This document shows, piece by piece, positions 32,190 through 40,336 of a stretch of DNA of 64,000 nt. The DNA lies in contig VHCN01000010.1 in the NCBI GenBank assembly GCA_016871675.1, forward strand, positions 1 to 64,000. The letters run 5' to 3'. Positions within the stretch are counted from its first letter, which is position 1. Every line of letters starts with the position of its first letter. The translations under genes were made by a program, and so were the position numbers. The DNA is from Verrucomicrobiota bacterium (GTDB taxonomy: Bacteria > Verrucomicrobiota > Verrucomicrobiia > Limisphaerales > VHCN01). The notes under the pieces were generated by a model that did no database searches, was not told where the DNA came from, and saw nothing but the letters and a program-made list of their open reading frames with translations.

Positions 32190-32522
32190 ATGATTCACGA
32201 CACGATTGCGCAGCTTCGCGGTCGGCTCGAAGCATCGGGCGCGCTCAAGCCCGAGGCCAAGTCCGCGGTGCTCGGCCTGCTGGAGACGCTCAAGTCCGAG
32301 GTGAACGAGTTGTCCGCCACGCACGCGGACCAGGCGCGGAGCATCGCGGGCTTCACGCAGGTCTCGGCGCACGAGGCCACGCGCGAGCGACCGGACACGC
32401 GCCTGAAGGAGCTCTCGATCGAAGGCTTGCGCGCGTCAGTCGCGGGGTTCGAGGAATCGCATCCGAAGCTGGCCGCCGCGGTGAACCGTGTGTGCATGGC
32501 GCTTTCCAATCTCGGCATCTGA
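32190..32522 (+). CDS. DUF4404-family small helical protein
   Basis: A 110-residue protein of the DUF4404 type: MIHDTIAQLRGRLEASGALKPE at the start, repeated Leu/Glu-rich helices (VLGLLETLKSEVNEL), then a SIEGLRASVAGFEESHPKLAAAVNRVCMALSNLGI C-terminal segment. Likely a soluble, largely helical protein of unknown role. It is followed two bases later by the DUF971 gene on the same strand. Confidence 0.75.
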   Translation: MIHDTIAQLRGRLEASGALKPEAKSAVLGLLETLKSEVNELSATHADQARSIAGFTQVSAHEATRERPDTRLKELSIEGLRASVAGFEESHPKLAAAVNRVCMALSNLGI

Positions 32523-32524
32523 CC

Positions 32525-32827
32525 ATGCACCCCACGGACGTGCAGGTGATCGGCACGGAACTCGCCGTGAAATGGGACGACGGCTCGGAGAGTTTCATCC
32601 CGCTCGAAGCGCTCCGCCGCGCGTGCCCGTGCGCGGCATGCCACGGCGAGCAGGACATCTTCGGCAAGGTTTACAAGGGACCGGAACGCGCGTTCACGCC
32701 GGAGTCCTTCAAGCTGTCGCGGGTGGTTCCCGTGGGTGGATACGCGGTGCAGCCGTTCTGGGCGGACGGACACTCCTCGGGGCTGTTCGCCTTTGACTAC
32801 CTGCGGCGGGTGGCGGGCGCAGAATAG
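32525..32827 (+). CDS. DUF971 / gamma-butyrobetaine hydroxylase N-terminal-like protein
   Basis: A 100-residue protein of the DUF971 family: a small beta fold with the sequence LAVKWDDGSESFIPLEALRRACPCAACHGE, whose CPCAxC cysteines bind a metal in the related N-terminal domain of gamma-butyrobetaine hydroxylase. The SFKLSRVVPVGGYAVQPFWADGHSSGLFAFDYLRRV ending matches the family. In other bacteria such genes are linked to Fe-S maturation (ApbC/Mrp neighbourhoods). Here it follows a DUF4404 gene, and its role is unproven. Confidence 0.88.
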   Translation: MHPTDVQVIGTELAVKWDDGSESFIPLEALRRACPCAACHGEQDIFGKVYKGPERAFTPESFKLSRVVPVGGYAVQPFWADGHSSGLFAFDYLRRVAGAE

Positions 32828-32855
32828 GTGGGCGTGTCGGACGGCGGCCGGCGCC

Positions 32856-33323
32856 TCAAGCCTTGCCGCCGAAGCTCACATGGTCGTCCACGTCGAGCAC
32901 ATCGAACCAGCTCAGGATGTCCGTGCGCGCCGGGGCGAGCTTTTCGAGATATTTGTGGTTGAAGTATTCGCGGGACTCGAAATCCGCCGGGCCGCGGTTC
33001 TCGTGGTAGGCGCTCCATGCCGATACTTCGATGACGCTGTGCTTCTGCTTCGCGTGCTTCCCGATCCAGGCAAGGATTTCACCGTCGCCCTTTCCCGCGG
33101 CGAGTTGCTTCAGCAACGCGTCGGGATTCACACCGGCGAAGTCGAGGAAGTGCCGGTCAAGCGGGCAGTTGAAGTGATACTCGCCGTTCCTGCCCACAAG
33201 TTGCGCGCGGCCTTTGTCGAGCATGCGCGGGAGAATGACGTAGCCGCCGAGTCGCACGCGGGCGCTGCGGGGCGGGCGTTGCGTGAGGTCGGGCGCGGCG
33301 AGGGCGGCTTGGGTCGAGGCCAT
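32856..33323 (-). CDS. DUF5069-family protein
   Basis: A 155-residue protein resembling DUF5069: APDLTQRPPRSARVRLGGYVILPRMLDKGRAQL at the start, NGEYHFNCPLDRHFLDFAGVNPDALLKQLAAGKGDGEILAWI in the middle, and a C-terminal helix FNHKYLEKLAPARTDILSWFDVLDVDD. The family is common in verrucomicrobia, planctomycetes and some acidobacteria and has no assigned function. No signal peptide. Confidence 0.8.
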   Translation of the reverse strand: MASTQAALAAPDLTQRPPRSARVRLGGYVILPRMLDKGRAQLVGRNGEYHFNCPLDRHFLDFAGVNPDALLKQLAAGKGDGEILAWIGKHAKQKHSVIEVSAWSAYHENRGPADFESREYFNHKYLEKLAPARTDILSWFDVLDVDDHVSFGGKA

Positions 33324-33329
33324 GATCGG

Positions 33330-34955
33330 TCAGGCGGTGGCGGCGGGCGCGGGTTCGGGCGCGGGTGTGGGAACCTCCGGCGCCGGCGCGGGCCCGGCAT
33401 TCGCGGGTGCGGGCGCGGGTGACTCGCTCAGTTCCACGACGCCGTCCTCGGTGGAGGGTGCATCGGCAGCGGGCGCGGGCTTCGCATCGGGGGCGGGTTT
33501 CTTGGCGGGGCGTTCGGGCCGGGGCAGCGGGCGCTTTGCCGTTTCGAGGATTCCGTTGGTGGCAAACTCAATCACGTGCCCCTCGTGAATGAGCCAGTGC
33601 AAATCGGCGTTGAGCGCCTCCTGCTCGGGTGACATGGGCGGCGCGGCGGGCGCAGCCGGCGCGGGGGGTGTTGCCGCCGCTTCCGGTGGCGCGGCGGCGG
33701 GAACAGGCGCGGGCGCGAGCGTGTCGAGCAGCCTGCGGCGCGTGCACTTCGGGTGCGAGTTGATGAACTCGATCAGCCTGCGCACGTTGCCCGAGACGGG
33801 CGTGGAGTCGAGGTCGAGGAAATGCGGCCGCGCAACGCAAACGTGCGTCACGGTCTTGTTGACCTTGAAGAACTGAAGCCCGTGCCCGCCGAACTGCTGG
33901 CTGAGCGTCGTGGCGAGCCGGATCGGGAACTTTGACTGGTCCTCCCACGCGACGCGCACGAGGTTGCGGAGGGGCGTGCACGGGAGCGCGCGGGCGGCGA
34001 CGCCGGGGACCGTGTGCGACTCGGCGGGCTTGACGAGGTTCGGCAGGTGCGTGACGCGGAAGTGCTGCTCGACCTGGTCGCGGGTGTCGAACTTCAGCGG
34101 CTCGGGCACGTTGAGCGCGGTGAACGAGGTCTTGTAGCTCTGCTCCTCGAGCCATTGCTTCACCACGGCCTCGTCCTTCACGATCTTCACGCGGGACTTG
34201 AACACGTCGAAGGGCATCCGCGAAAAGCGCTCCGTGTGGAGCTGGCGGAGCTTTTCCTGGTAGCCGTGATAGTTGGGCGGGCCGAGCACCACGCCGCTCA
34301 TGCCGCACTGTGCGACGAAGGTGTAGGTGCCCTTCGGCGAATCGCCGGCGATGCGCTCGCTCGCATAAAAGGTGTCGAAGTGCCGGTGCAACAGGTGGCC
34401 GGCGACCTCGGCCTCGGAGAGCCACAACGTGTCGTCGAGGCTGCACAGGAAGAGCGGTTGCGCCGGTGAGCCGTCGGGTTTCTTGACGATGCCGAGCTGG
34501 ACGTTGAACCGCTCGGGCTTGCGCAGGATGAGCTGCGCGATCTCGAAGAGCGGATACGCGCGCCCCGTGAGGCGCACCTGTCGCGCGAGTCCCTCGACGC
34601 CTTTTTCCTCGGGGATGAAAGTGACATTGAGCTCGGGCGGCGGCGGGCCGGTCTCGCGCCGCTCTTCTCGCCGGCCTTCAAAGTCCTGCCTCGGCCCGCG
34701 ACCACGGTCGCCGGAACGCCCGGGTCCGCCGGGACCTTCCCGGCGCGGTCCATCGCGGCGGGGTCCGCGCGGCCCGCGGTCGCCGCCGCCACCGAAGCCG
34801 CGCCGGCCACGATCCTCGTGCCCGCCGGGCCCGCCGCGGCGGGGACGGTCCTCGCCGCCGGCGAAGTTGGCATACTTGTTGGCCGCCGGCTGCTTGGCCC
34901 ACGTGGGGAGGAACAGCGACTCGAGGTCAAACTCGGGATCGGGTGTCTGGCTCAT
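33330..34955 (-). CDS. RGG-box protein of unknown function with a conserved core
   Basis: A 541-residue protein not assignable to a named family. Residues about 35-105 are low complexity, Arg/Gly/Asp-rich, with many RGG/GPRR/RGPR units (RRGFGGGGDRGPRGPRRDG) typical of RNA-binding disordered tails. Residues about 115-420 form a non-repetitive, folded-looking core (GRAYPLFEIAQLILRKPERFNVQLGIVKK, FVAQCGMSGVVLGPPNYHGYQEKLR, SQQFGGHGLQFFKVNKTVTHVC). After that comes Pro/Ala-rich linker, an LNADLHWLIHEGHVIEFATNGIL segment, and a long PAP/EPAPA tail. It is probably cytoplasmic, and RNA or nucleoprotein binding is a guess from the RGG region. Confidence 0.75.
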   Translation of the reverse strand: MSQTPDPEFDLESLFLPTWAKQPAANKYANFAGGEDRPRRGGPGGHEDRGRRGFGGGGDRGPRGPRRDGPRREGPGGPGRSGDRGRGPRQDFEGRREERRETGPPPPELNVTFIPEEKGVEGLARQVRLTGRAYPLFEIAQLILRKPERFNVQLGIVKKPDGSPAQPLFLCSLDDTLWLSEAEVAGHLLHRHFDTFYASERIAGDSPKGTYTFVAQCGMSGVVLGPPNYHGYQEKLRQLHTERFSRMPFDVFKSRVKIVKDEAVVKQWLEEQSYKTSFTALNVPEPLKFDTRDQVEQHFRVTHLPNLVKPAESHTVPGVAARALPCTPLRNLVRVAWEDQSKFPIRLATTLSQQFGGHGLQFFKVNKTVTHVCVARPHFLDLDSTPVSGNVRRLIEFINSHPKCTRRRLLDTLAPAPVPAAAPPEAAATPPAPAAPAAPPMSPEQEALNADLHWLIHEGHVIEFATNGILETAKRPLPRPERPAKKPAPDAKPAPAADAPSTEDGVVELSESPAPAPANAGPAPAPEVPTPAPEPAPAATA

Positions 34956-35072
34956 GCTACTCTGCCGCGGCAGGCACTTTTCCTGCGTTCCGGGTCAGGG
35001 GGCGCCAACAATGGGACGGGAGTTTGAGGAATGCAAGTGCGCGGTGGCGTCCCACGGGAGGGCGTCGGGCCG

Positions 35073-36026
35073 TCATTTGGGGGCGGACTTTGCGGCAGCG
35101 GCGCGGCGGGAGCGCGGGTGGAATTTGTCGTGCACCTCGCGCAGGCGGCTGCCGGCGACGTGCGTGTAAACTTCCGTCGTGCTGATGGAGGCGTGGCCGA
35201 GCAGTTCCTGAATGACGCGCAAGTCCGCGCCGTGATCGAGGAGGTGCGTGGCGAAGCTGTGGCGCAGCATGTGCGGCGTGACGTTGCGGGCGATGCCCGC
35301 GAGCCGCGCCCGGCGCTTGATCCGCAGCCACAATGTCGTGCGGGCGAAGGGCGTGCCGCGCCGCGTGAGAAACACATTCGCGGGCGTGCGCGGCGTGACG
35401 AGCCTGGGGCGCGCGGTGTCGAGGTAGCGGTGGAGCGCCGCGACCGCCTTGGAGCCGACGGGCACGACGCGTTCCTTGTTGCCCTTGCCGACGACGGTGA
35501 TGAAGCCCGCTTCGAGGTGGAGCTGTTCGAGCCGCAGGCCGCGCAGTTCGGACAGGCGCAACCCGCTGGCGTAGGCGAGCTCGAGCGCGGCGTGGTCGCA
35601 GAGCGCGTCGGGCGTTCCCTCGGCGGGCGGCGCGAGCAGTTGCTGGATTTCGGCGTCGGTCAGCGACTTGGGGAGGCGTTTCCAGCGGCGCGGCAGCGAG
35701 AGCTTTTCGGCGACGTTCGCGGGGACGAATTTCTCCCGCTCGGCGAAGCGATAGAGGGCGCGAAGAGCGGCAATCTGCAGATACACGCTCGCGCCACTGA
35801 GCCGGCGCGGCGAACCTTCGGGCGCGTTGGCGAGCGCGCGGTCCCGCTCGTGCTGGAGGAAGTCCATCAGGTGCTTCAATTGCACCTCGCGCCAGTCGCT
35901 CACGCCGTGCGCCCCGGCCCACGTGACAAACCGTGTCAGCAGGCCGGCGTAGGTGGCCACCGTGTTTGCCGCCTGCCCGCGCTCGTGCCGCAGGTGGACG
36001 AGGAAATCCTCGATGAGCGCGTGCAT
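35073..36026 (-). CDS. Tyrosine recombinase, XerC/XerD type
   Basis: A 317-residue site-specific recombinase of the Xer family, which resolves chromosome dimers at dif. The N-terminal SAM-like domain (about 1-110) starts FLVHLRHERGQAANTVATYAG. The catalytic domain has the full set: R157 (SGLRLSEL), K181 (VVGKGNKER), H252 and R255 (HMLRHSFATHLLDHGADLR), H278 (LLGHASISTTEVY) and the nucleophile Y287. The smooth XerC/D-like length and lack of neighbouring mobile-element genes argue for the housekeeping enzyme. Whether it is XerC or XerD cannot be fixed here. Confidence 0.92.
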   Translation of the reverse strand: MHALIEDFLVHLRHERGQAANTVATYAGLLTRFVTWAGAHGVSDWREVQLKHLMDFLQHERDRALANAPEGSPRRLSGASVYLQIAALRALYRFAEREKFVPANVAEKLSLPRRWKRLPKSLTDAEIQQLLAPPAEGTPDALCDHAALELAYASGLRLSELRGLRLEQLHLEAGFITVVGKGNKERVVPVGSKAVAALHRYLDTARPRLVTPRTPANVFLTRRGTPFARTTLWLRIKRRARLAGIARNVTPHMLRHSFATHLLDHGADLRVIQELLGHASISTTEVYTHVAGSRLREVHDKFHPRSRRAAAAKSAPK

Positions 36027-36035
36027 GAGCCCGCC

Positions 36036-36227
36036 TCACTTCGCCGACGCCGGCGCACGCAGATACTGGTCCATCCACTCGTTGAGCACGCGCAGCTCGA
36101 TGGAGTTCGAGCCAGTCAAGGTGCCTGCGGTGTTTGTGGCTGAAGGGCGCGCGGGGCGCGCGAGCAGGTTCTCCGCATCAATCCGGAGGCTCCGATGCAG
36201 GCTGAAGACGGCCATGATTCCGCACAT
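36036..36227 (-). CDS. Possible short protein upstream of the recombinase
   Basis: A 63-codon frame from ATG 36227 (MCGIMAVFSLHRSLRIDAEN) ending NSIELRVLNEWMDQYLRAPASAK, 9 bases before the recombinase start. The C-terminal 20 residues look like real coding sequence (amphipathic helix), but there is no clear ribosome site and no family match. It might be the tail of a lost gene. Confidence 0.3.
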   Translation of the reverse strand: MCGIMAVFSLHRSLRIDAENLLARPARPSATNTAGTLTGSNSIELRVLNEWMDQYLRAPASAK

Positions 36228-36347
36228 AGGCGAGTGGGGGGCTGGTGCGGCGCTCGCCTCGTGGGTTTCAGCGGACGTCGGAACGGGGCGGCGCTCCGGG
36301 AAAGGGTGGCGGCGTGAACGGCGGAGCGGCAAGCAGATTCGCGGCGT

Positions 36348-37436
36348 TCACTCGAGGCAGCGGGCGTCGGTGGTCTTCGGCCGTGGCGCGGCTTGGAGGC
36401 GCTCGCGGAGAATGTCGGCGCGGATGAGGTCGCGCTTCTCGGGCTCGAGTTTTTCGCCGCAATGCTGCTGGAGATGGGCCTGCTGGATGAGGATGAACAT
36501 CTCCTCGAGGAGTGAGCGCGGGATTTCGGGGAAGAGGTTCAAGTCCACGCCCAGCCGCAGGAGCGAGAGCTGGTTCATCGCCTCCTTCGACGTGATGATG
36601 TGGGAGTTGGTGAGGATGCCGTAGGCGCGGCCGATGTAGTTGAAGAGCGCCTTGGGCTTGCGCTGGAGGAGGCGCTTGCGGGCGTCGAGCTCGGTGGTGA
36701 GCACCTGGTCGAGCGCCTTGGCGACCCGCTCGACGATTTCGAGCTCGGCCTCGCCGAGGGTCTTCTGGTTGGAGACCTGGAAAATGTTGCCGAGCGCCTC
36801 GGTGCCTTCGCCGTAAAGGCCGCGGACGGCGAGGCCGAGTTTGTTCACGGAGTTGATGATGGCGTTGATCTGCTCGTCGAGCACAAGGCCGGGCAGATGC
36901 AGCATGGCGCTGACGCGGATGCCGGTGCCCAGATTGGTGGGGCAGGCCGTGAGATAGCCGAGGTCGGGAGAGAACGCGTAGTCGAGGCGCTTCTCGAGCG
37001 TGGAATCCACCTGGTCAATGAGCGCCCAGGCCTTGCGCACGTGCAGGCCGGTTTGCAGCGACTGCATCCGCAGGTGGTCTTCCTCGTTGATCATCACGCA
37101 GAGGGATTCCTCCTTGTTGAGGACGAGCCCGCTGCCGGAGCTGCGCGCGGCGTGTTCGCGGCTGATGAGGTGGCGCTCGACCAGCGTGAGTTTGTCCTGC
37201 GGCGTGAGCTCGTCCATCGTCGCCGAGTAGGCGCCGGCCATTTCGGGCAGGCCCTCGACGGTCGGCCGGATGAGTTCGAGCGCGCGGACGCGGTCGGGCT
37301 TCTTGGCGTGGCCGGGGAAGGAATGGCCGCGGAGGTTGCGCGCGAGGCGGACGCGGCTGCTCAGCACGATGCGGTCATGCGGCCCGGTGCGCCGGCACGA
37401 CTGCGCAAGCGGGGCGAGGAACTGGTGGACGTTCAT
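36348..37436 (-). CDS. mcsB: Protein-arginine kinase McsB
   Basis: A 362-residue McsB, the phosphagen-kinase-fold enzyme that phosphorylates arginine side chains of proteins, in Bacillus marking them for ClpCP degradation. Text matches through the domain: DRIVLSSRVRLARNLRGHSFP, HLISREHAARSSGSGLVLN, EEDHLRMQSLQTGLHVRKAW, AFSPDLGYLTACPTNLGTGIRVSAMLHLPGL, VRGLYGEGTEALGNIFQVSNQKTLG, FNYIGRAYGILTNSHIITSKEAMNQLSLLRLGVDL. It lies 3 bases after mcsA. Neither ctsR nor clpC is adjacent. Well known from Firmicutes; here in another phylum. Confidence 0.94.
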   Translation of the reverse strand: MNVHQFLAPLAQSCRRTGPHDRIVLSSRVRLARNLRGHSFPGHAKKPDRVRALELIRPTVEGLPEMAGAYSATMDELTPQDKLTLVERHLISREHAARSSGSGLVLNKEESLCVMINEEDHLRMQSLQTGLHVRKAWALIDQVDSTLEKRLDYAFSPDLGYLTACPTNLGTGIRVSAMLHLPGLVLDEQINAIINSVNKLGLAVRGLYGEGTEALGNIFQVSNQKTLGEAELEIVERVAKALDQVLTTELDARKRLLQRKPKALFNYIGRAYGILTNSHIITSKEAMNQLSLLRLGVDLNLFPEIPRSLLEEMFILIQQAHLQQHCGEKLEPEKRDLIRADILRERLQAAPRPKTTDARCLE

Positions 37437-37439
37437 GGC

Positions 37440-37943
37440 TCAGGCGGGGACGTTGCCGAGCTTTTCGCGGGCCTGCCGGATTTCGTCGCGCAACGCGGCG
37501 GCGGTCTCGTAGTCCTCCTCGAGGATGGCCTTTTCGAGGCGCTTCTGGAGCTGCTTGAGCTTGCCGCTTGCGTCGCGGAACTGCTGCATGGAGACGGGTG
37601 CCTTGCCCTTGTGCTGCGTGCCCTTGTGCATGCTTTTGAGCAGCACCTCGAGGCCTTCGGAGAAAGTCTGGTAACACTCGGCGCAGCCGAACCGGCCGGA
37701 TTTCTTGAAGTCGGCGTGCGTGTAGCCGCAGGCGGGGCACTTGAGCTCGGGGCCGGAGGGCTCCTCGATTTCCTGCGCGGCGCCGACGCCGAGCAGCAGG
37801 TCGGCGAAGGAAAAGTTCTCCGGGTCCGTGGCGTTGTTCTTCTTGGAGCAGGCCTCGCAGAGGTCCACCTGCTTCATCTTGTCCATGTGGACTTGCGTGA
37901 AGTGGACCGTGGCCTCGTTCTCTTTGCAGACGTTGCAGAGCAT
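37440..37943 (-). CDS. mcsA: McsA-like zinc-binding activator with UVR domain
   Basis: A 167-residue protein, the usual activator partner of McsB. It has four CxxC pairs for zinc: CNVC (residue 3), CEAC (about 29), CPAC (about 69) and CAEC (about 86), and a C-terminal UvrB/UvrC (UVR) helix pair (QLQKRLEKAILEEDYETAAALRDEI). It is first in an apparent two-gene operon with mcsB. In Firmicutes the genes form ctsR-mcsA-mcsB-clpC; here only the middle two are seen together. Confidence 0.93.
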   Translation of the reverse strand: MLCNVCKENEATVHFTQVHMDKMKQVDLCEACSKKNNATDPENFSFADLLLGVGAAQEIEEPSGPELKCPACGYTHADFKKSGRFGCAECYQTFSEGLEVLLKSMHKGTQHKGKAPVSMQQFRDASGKLKQLQKRLEKAILEEDYETAAALRDEIRQAREKLGNVPA

Positions 37944-37948
37944 GACAA

Positions 37949-38821
37949 TCAGCCGCCGATCGGCTCGCCGGAAACCTGCGTCAACGCCTTGTATTTTTCA
38001 ATCAAACTCCGGGTGGTCGCCCCGGGGCGCCCGGTGCCGATCACACGGCCGTCGATCTTCACCACGGGGATGATCTCCGCGCCGGTGCCGGTCAGGAAGC
38101 ACTCGTCCGCGATGTAGAGGTCGTAGCGCGTGAGGTTCGGCTCGCCCGTCTCGAGGCCGGACTCGCGCCCGAGGTCGAGCACCACGCCGCGCGTGATGCC
38201 GTAAAGCGCGCCGGCGGACAACGGCGGGGTGAGCAGCCGACGGCCCTTCACGATGAACAGGTTGTCCGCCGTGCACTCCGCCACGAAGCCCTCGCCGTTG
38301 AGCAGGATGGCCTCCTCGACGCCCGCGATGTTTGCCTCGATCTTGGCGAGGATGTTGTTCAGGTAGTTGAGCGACTTGATGGCCGGGTTGACCGCGTTCA
38401 CGAGGTTGCGCGTGGTCGGCACGGTGACGATGTCCATGCCGCGTTCGTAGAGCGCGGGCGGGTAGACCTGGATTTTCCCCGCGATGATGATCACGGACGC
38501 GCGCTTGCAGCGGTTCGGGTCGAGGCCGAGCGTGCCGACGCCGCGGGTGACGACGAGCCGGATGTAGGCGTCGGTGAGTTTGTTGCGGCGGCAGGTCTCG
38601 ACGACGGCCCGGCCCATTTCGGCCGGCGTCAGCGGGATGGTGAGCAGGATGGACTTCGCGGAATTGAACAGCCGCTCGACGTGCTCCGTGAGCCGGAAGA
38701 CGCGGCCGTTGTAGGCGCGAATGCCCTCGAATACGCCGTCGCCATAAAGCAGCCCGTGGTCGAACACGGAGACCTTCGCGTTCTTCTCGTCGTAGAATTT
38801 GCCGTCAACGTAAACCTTCAT
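37949..38821 (-). CDS. ilvE: Branched-chain amino acid aminotransferase (class IV PLP)
   Basis: A 290-residue class IV aminotransferase, most likely IlvE, which makes and degrades Leu, Ile and Val. The PLP lysine is K149 (NPAIKSLNYLNNILAKIEA). Family text: VFDHGLLYGDGVFEGIRAYNGRVFRL, RLVVTRGVGTLGLDP, LLNGEGFVAECTADNLFIVK, PPLSAGALYGITR, ECFLTGTGAEIIPVVKIDGR. D-amino acid or aminodeoxychorismate relatives are close, but GEGFVAECTADNLF and the GIRAYNGR region favour IlvE. It is 5 bases upstream of mcsA and may be cotranscribed. Confidence 0.9.
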   Translation of the reverse strand: MKVYVDGKFYDEKNAKVSVFDHGLLYGDGVFEGIRAYNGRVFRLTEHVERLFNSAKSILLTIPLTPAEMGRAVVETCRRNKLTDAYIRLVVTRGVGTLGLDPNRCKRASVIIIAGKIQVYPPALYERGMDIVTVPTTRNLVNAVNPAIKSLNYLNNILAKIEANIAGVEEAILLNGEGFVAECTADNLFIVKGRRLLTPPLSAGALYGITRGVVLDLGRESGLETGEPNLTRYDLYIADECFLTGTGAEIIPVVKIDGRVIGTGRPGATTRSLIEKYKALTQVSGEPIGG

Positions 38822-38939
38822 GTGTCAAGCGGCGCGCACCTTACGGCAGCGCGCGAATGCGGCGCAATGAGGAACTGGGCCGGCGGCGGCGGGACACTCG
38901 AACTGTCCGCGATTCACTCGCGGCTGGCGTTGTCCCGGC

Positions 38940-40211
38940 TCAGTCAACCTTGCCGAACACCACGGGCTGACCGCCGACGGTGGTGGTGAGTTTGTCATCC
39001 TTGAGGGTCACCTCGCTGTCGCCGAGGTCGCCGAGCGTCAGCGTGTAGGAGTCGGAGGAGCCGCTTTTCCAGGTGCCCGTGAGGAAGGTCTTGAAGATGT
39101 TTGTATTGGAGAAATTGGTGGAGAGCTTCGAGATGTCGATGTTCTTCGGAAGCGTGTAAGCCAGCACCCGTCCCAACGTCTGGCCGTCCGCGATGGAGCC
39201 TCGCACGGAAATCTGGTTGTTCGCGCTCGCGACGATCGTGATGTCCTTGAGCATGGAGCGATACATCGTCGTGAGGTATTTGAGCTCGGGCAGCGGCGGG
39301 TTGCGCTTCTTGCGGATGGCCTGCACCGTCGGCACGAGGTCGAGCTGCCAGCGGCCGAGCAGCTTCTCCTTTTCATACTTCGGCGATGTCCCGTTCGTGG
39401 CGAACTTGAGCACGTCGCCCAGGTCCATATCCCGGTAGAGAGCCTGCAGGTCCTTGTTCTTCATCAACTCCTGCGTCATCCCGCTCTTGAGCACGACCAT
39501 GAAGTTCGTCTTCGAGGCGATGCGGGCCAGGTAGTTGGTCCGTCGCTCTTCCTCGAAGGCTTGAAAATCGGGCCGGTCCTCCAGGGTGTTGAAGAGCGGA
39601 TAATCCATGAGCCGCTTGCGCAGGTCGGGGTTGTGGTAAAGCAGGCCGACGAGGTCCGACGTGAGGTAGAAATTCTCGCCGACGGGACTGACCGCCAGCA
39701 CCACGCGGTCCAGGCCCGTGGTCTTCATGTCGGCCGTCATGCGCGTGAGAATCTGGAAGCCCATCGGGTCGCTCGTCCCGTTCTTCACCTGCGTCGTGAA
39801 GTAGCCCGCCGTGTGGATGAGCACGCCGAGAATCACCACGTAAAGCGAGCCCACGATCATGCCGACGATGATCCCGAGCCGGGAGTTGACCCGCTCCCAG
39901 TTGAGCCGCACGTCGTCCGCCGCGCGGTATTGGTAGTGGATTTCGATCTTGTGATGCACCCCGAAGGCGATGCTCGCGAAGATCAGGTTCAGCAGCACGA
40001 ACGTGAGGATCGGCGGCAGGGCCCACGCCGTCACCGGATTGTGGAACCCCATCACCTTCGGCACCCAGTCGAGCATCGGGGAAAGCGGGCTCGCCAGCGA
40101 AAACGAGATGATGACTCCGAGCAATTGGATCGAAAGCCGGATGCCGCCGCCCATCGCGCCCGCCGACCCGAACATCAACATCAAGAACAGCGCAAAAATC
40201 CAAATGGTCAT
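38940..40211 (-). CDS. CvpA-type membrane protein with large C-terminal domain
   Basis: A 423-residue protein. The start at ATG 40211 (MTIWIFALFLMLMFGSAGAMGGGIRLSIQLLGVIISF) gives about four transmembrane helices in the first 150 residues, arranged like the CvpA family (colicin V production-type): glycine-rich first helices, then LNLIFASIAFGVHHKIEIHYQY and LGIIVGMIVGSLYVVILGVLIHTAGYF. After residue ~160 comes a large non-membrane domain (LDRVVLAVSPVGENFYLTSDLVGLLYHNPDLRKRLMDYP, TLGRVLAYTLPKNIDISKL) that ends in a lipocalin-like VTLKDDKLTTTVGGQPVVF. CvpA proteins usually stop near 160 residues, so this is an extended form. Function unknown. Confidence 0.72.
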   Translation of the reverse strand: MTIWIFALFLMLMFGSAGAMGGGIRLSIQLLGVIISFSLASPLSPMLDWVPKVMGFHNPVTAWALPPILTFVLLNLIFASIAFGVHHKIEIHYQYRAADDVRLNWERVNSRLGIIVGMIVGSLYVVILGVLIHTAGYFTTQVKNGTSDPMGFQILTRMTADMKTTGLDRVVLAVSPVGENFYLTSDLVGLLYHNPDLRKRLMDYPLFNTLEDRPDFQAFEEERRTNYLARIASKTNFMVVLKSGMTQELMKNKDLQALYRDMDLGDVLKFATNGTSPKYEKEKLLGRWQLDLVPTVQAIRKKRNPPLPELKYLTTMYRSMLKDITIVASANNQISVRGSIADGQTLGRVLAYTLPKNIDISKLSTNFSNTNIFKTFLTGTWKSGSSDSYTLTLGDLGDSEVTLKDDKLTTTVGGQPVVFGKVD

Positions 40212-40336
40212 GGCCGTGACAGATAATGGCCTCCCCGGGAAAAGGCACGAAGAAAATGCGCCCCGCCCGGTGCACACGCCGTCGGTTCTCTTCCCCTTGC
40301 CCGCACCGCCGCGCCGTGGCTCAATCCAGCGTTCGC

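Noticed and set aside
34962-34973. Perfect 12-base palindrome CTGCCGCGGCAG just upstream of the RGG-protein start
   Set aside because: Palindromes of this size are expected in DNA this rich in G and C, and there is no second copy nearby.
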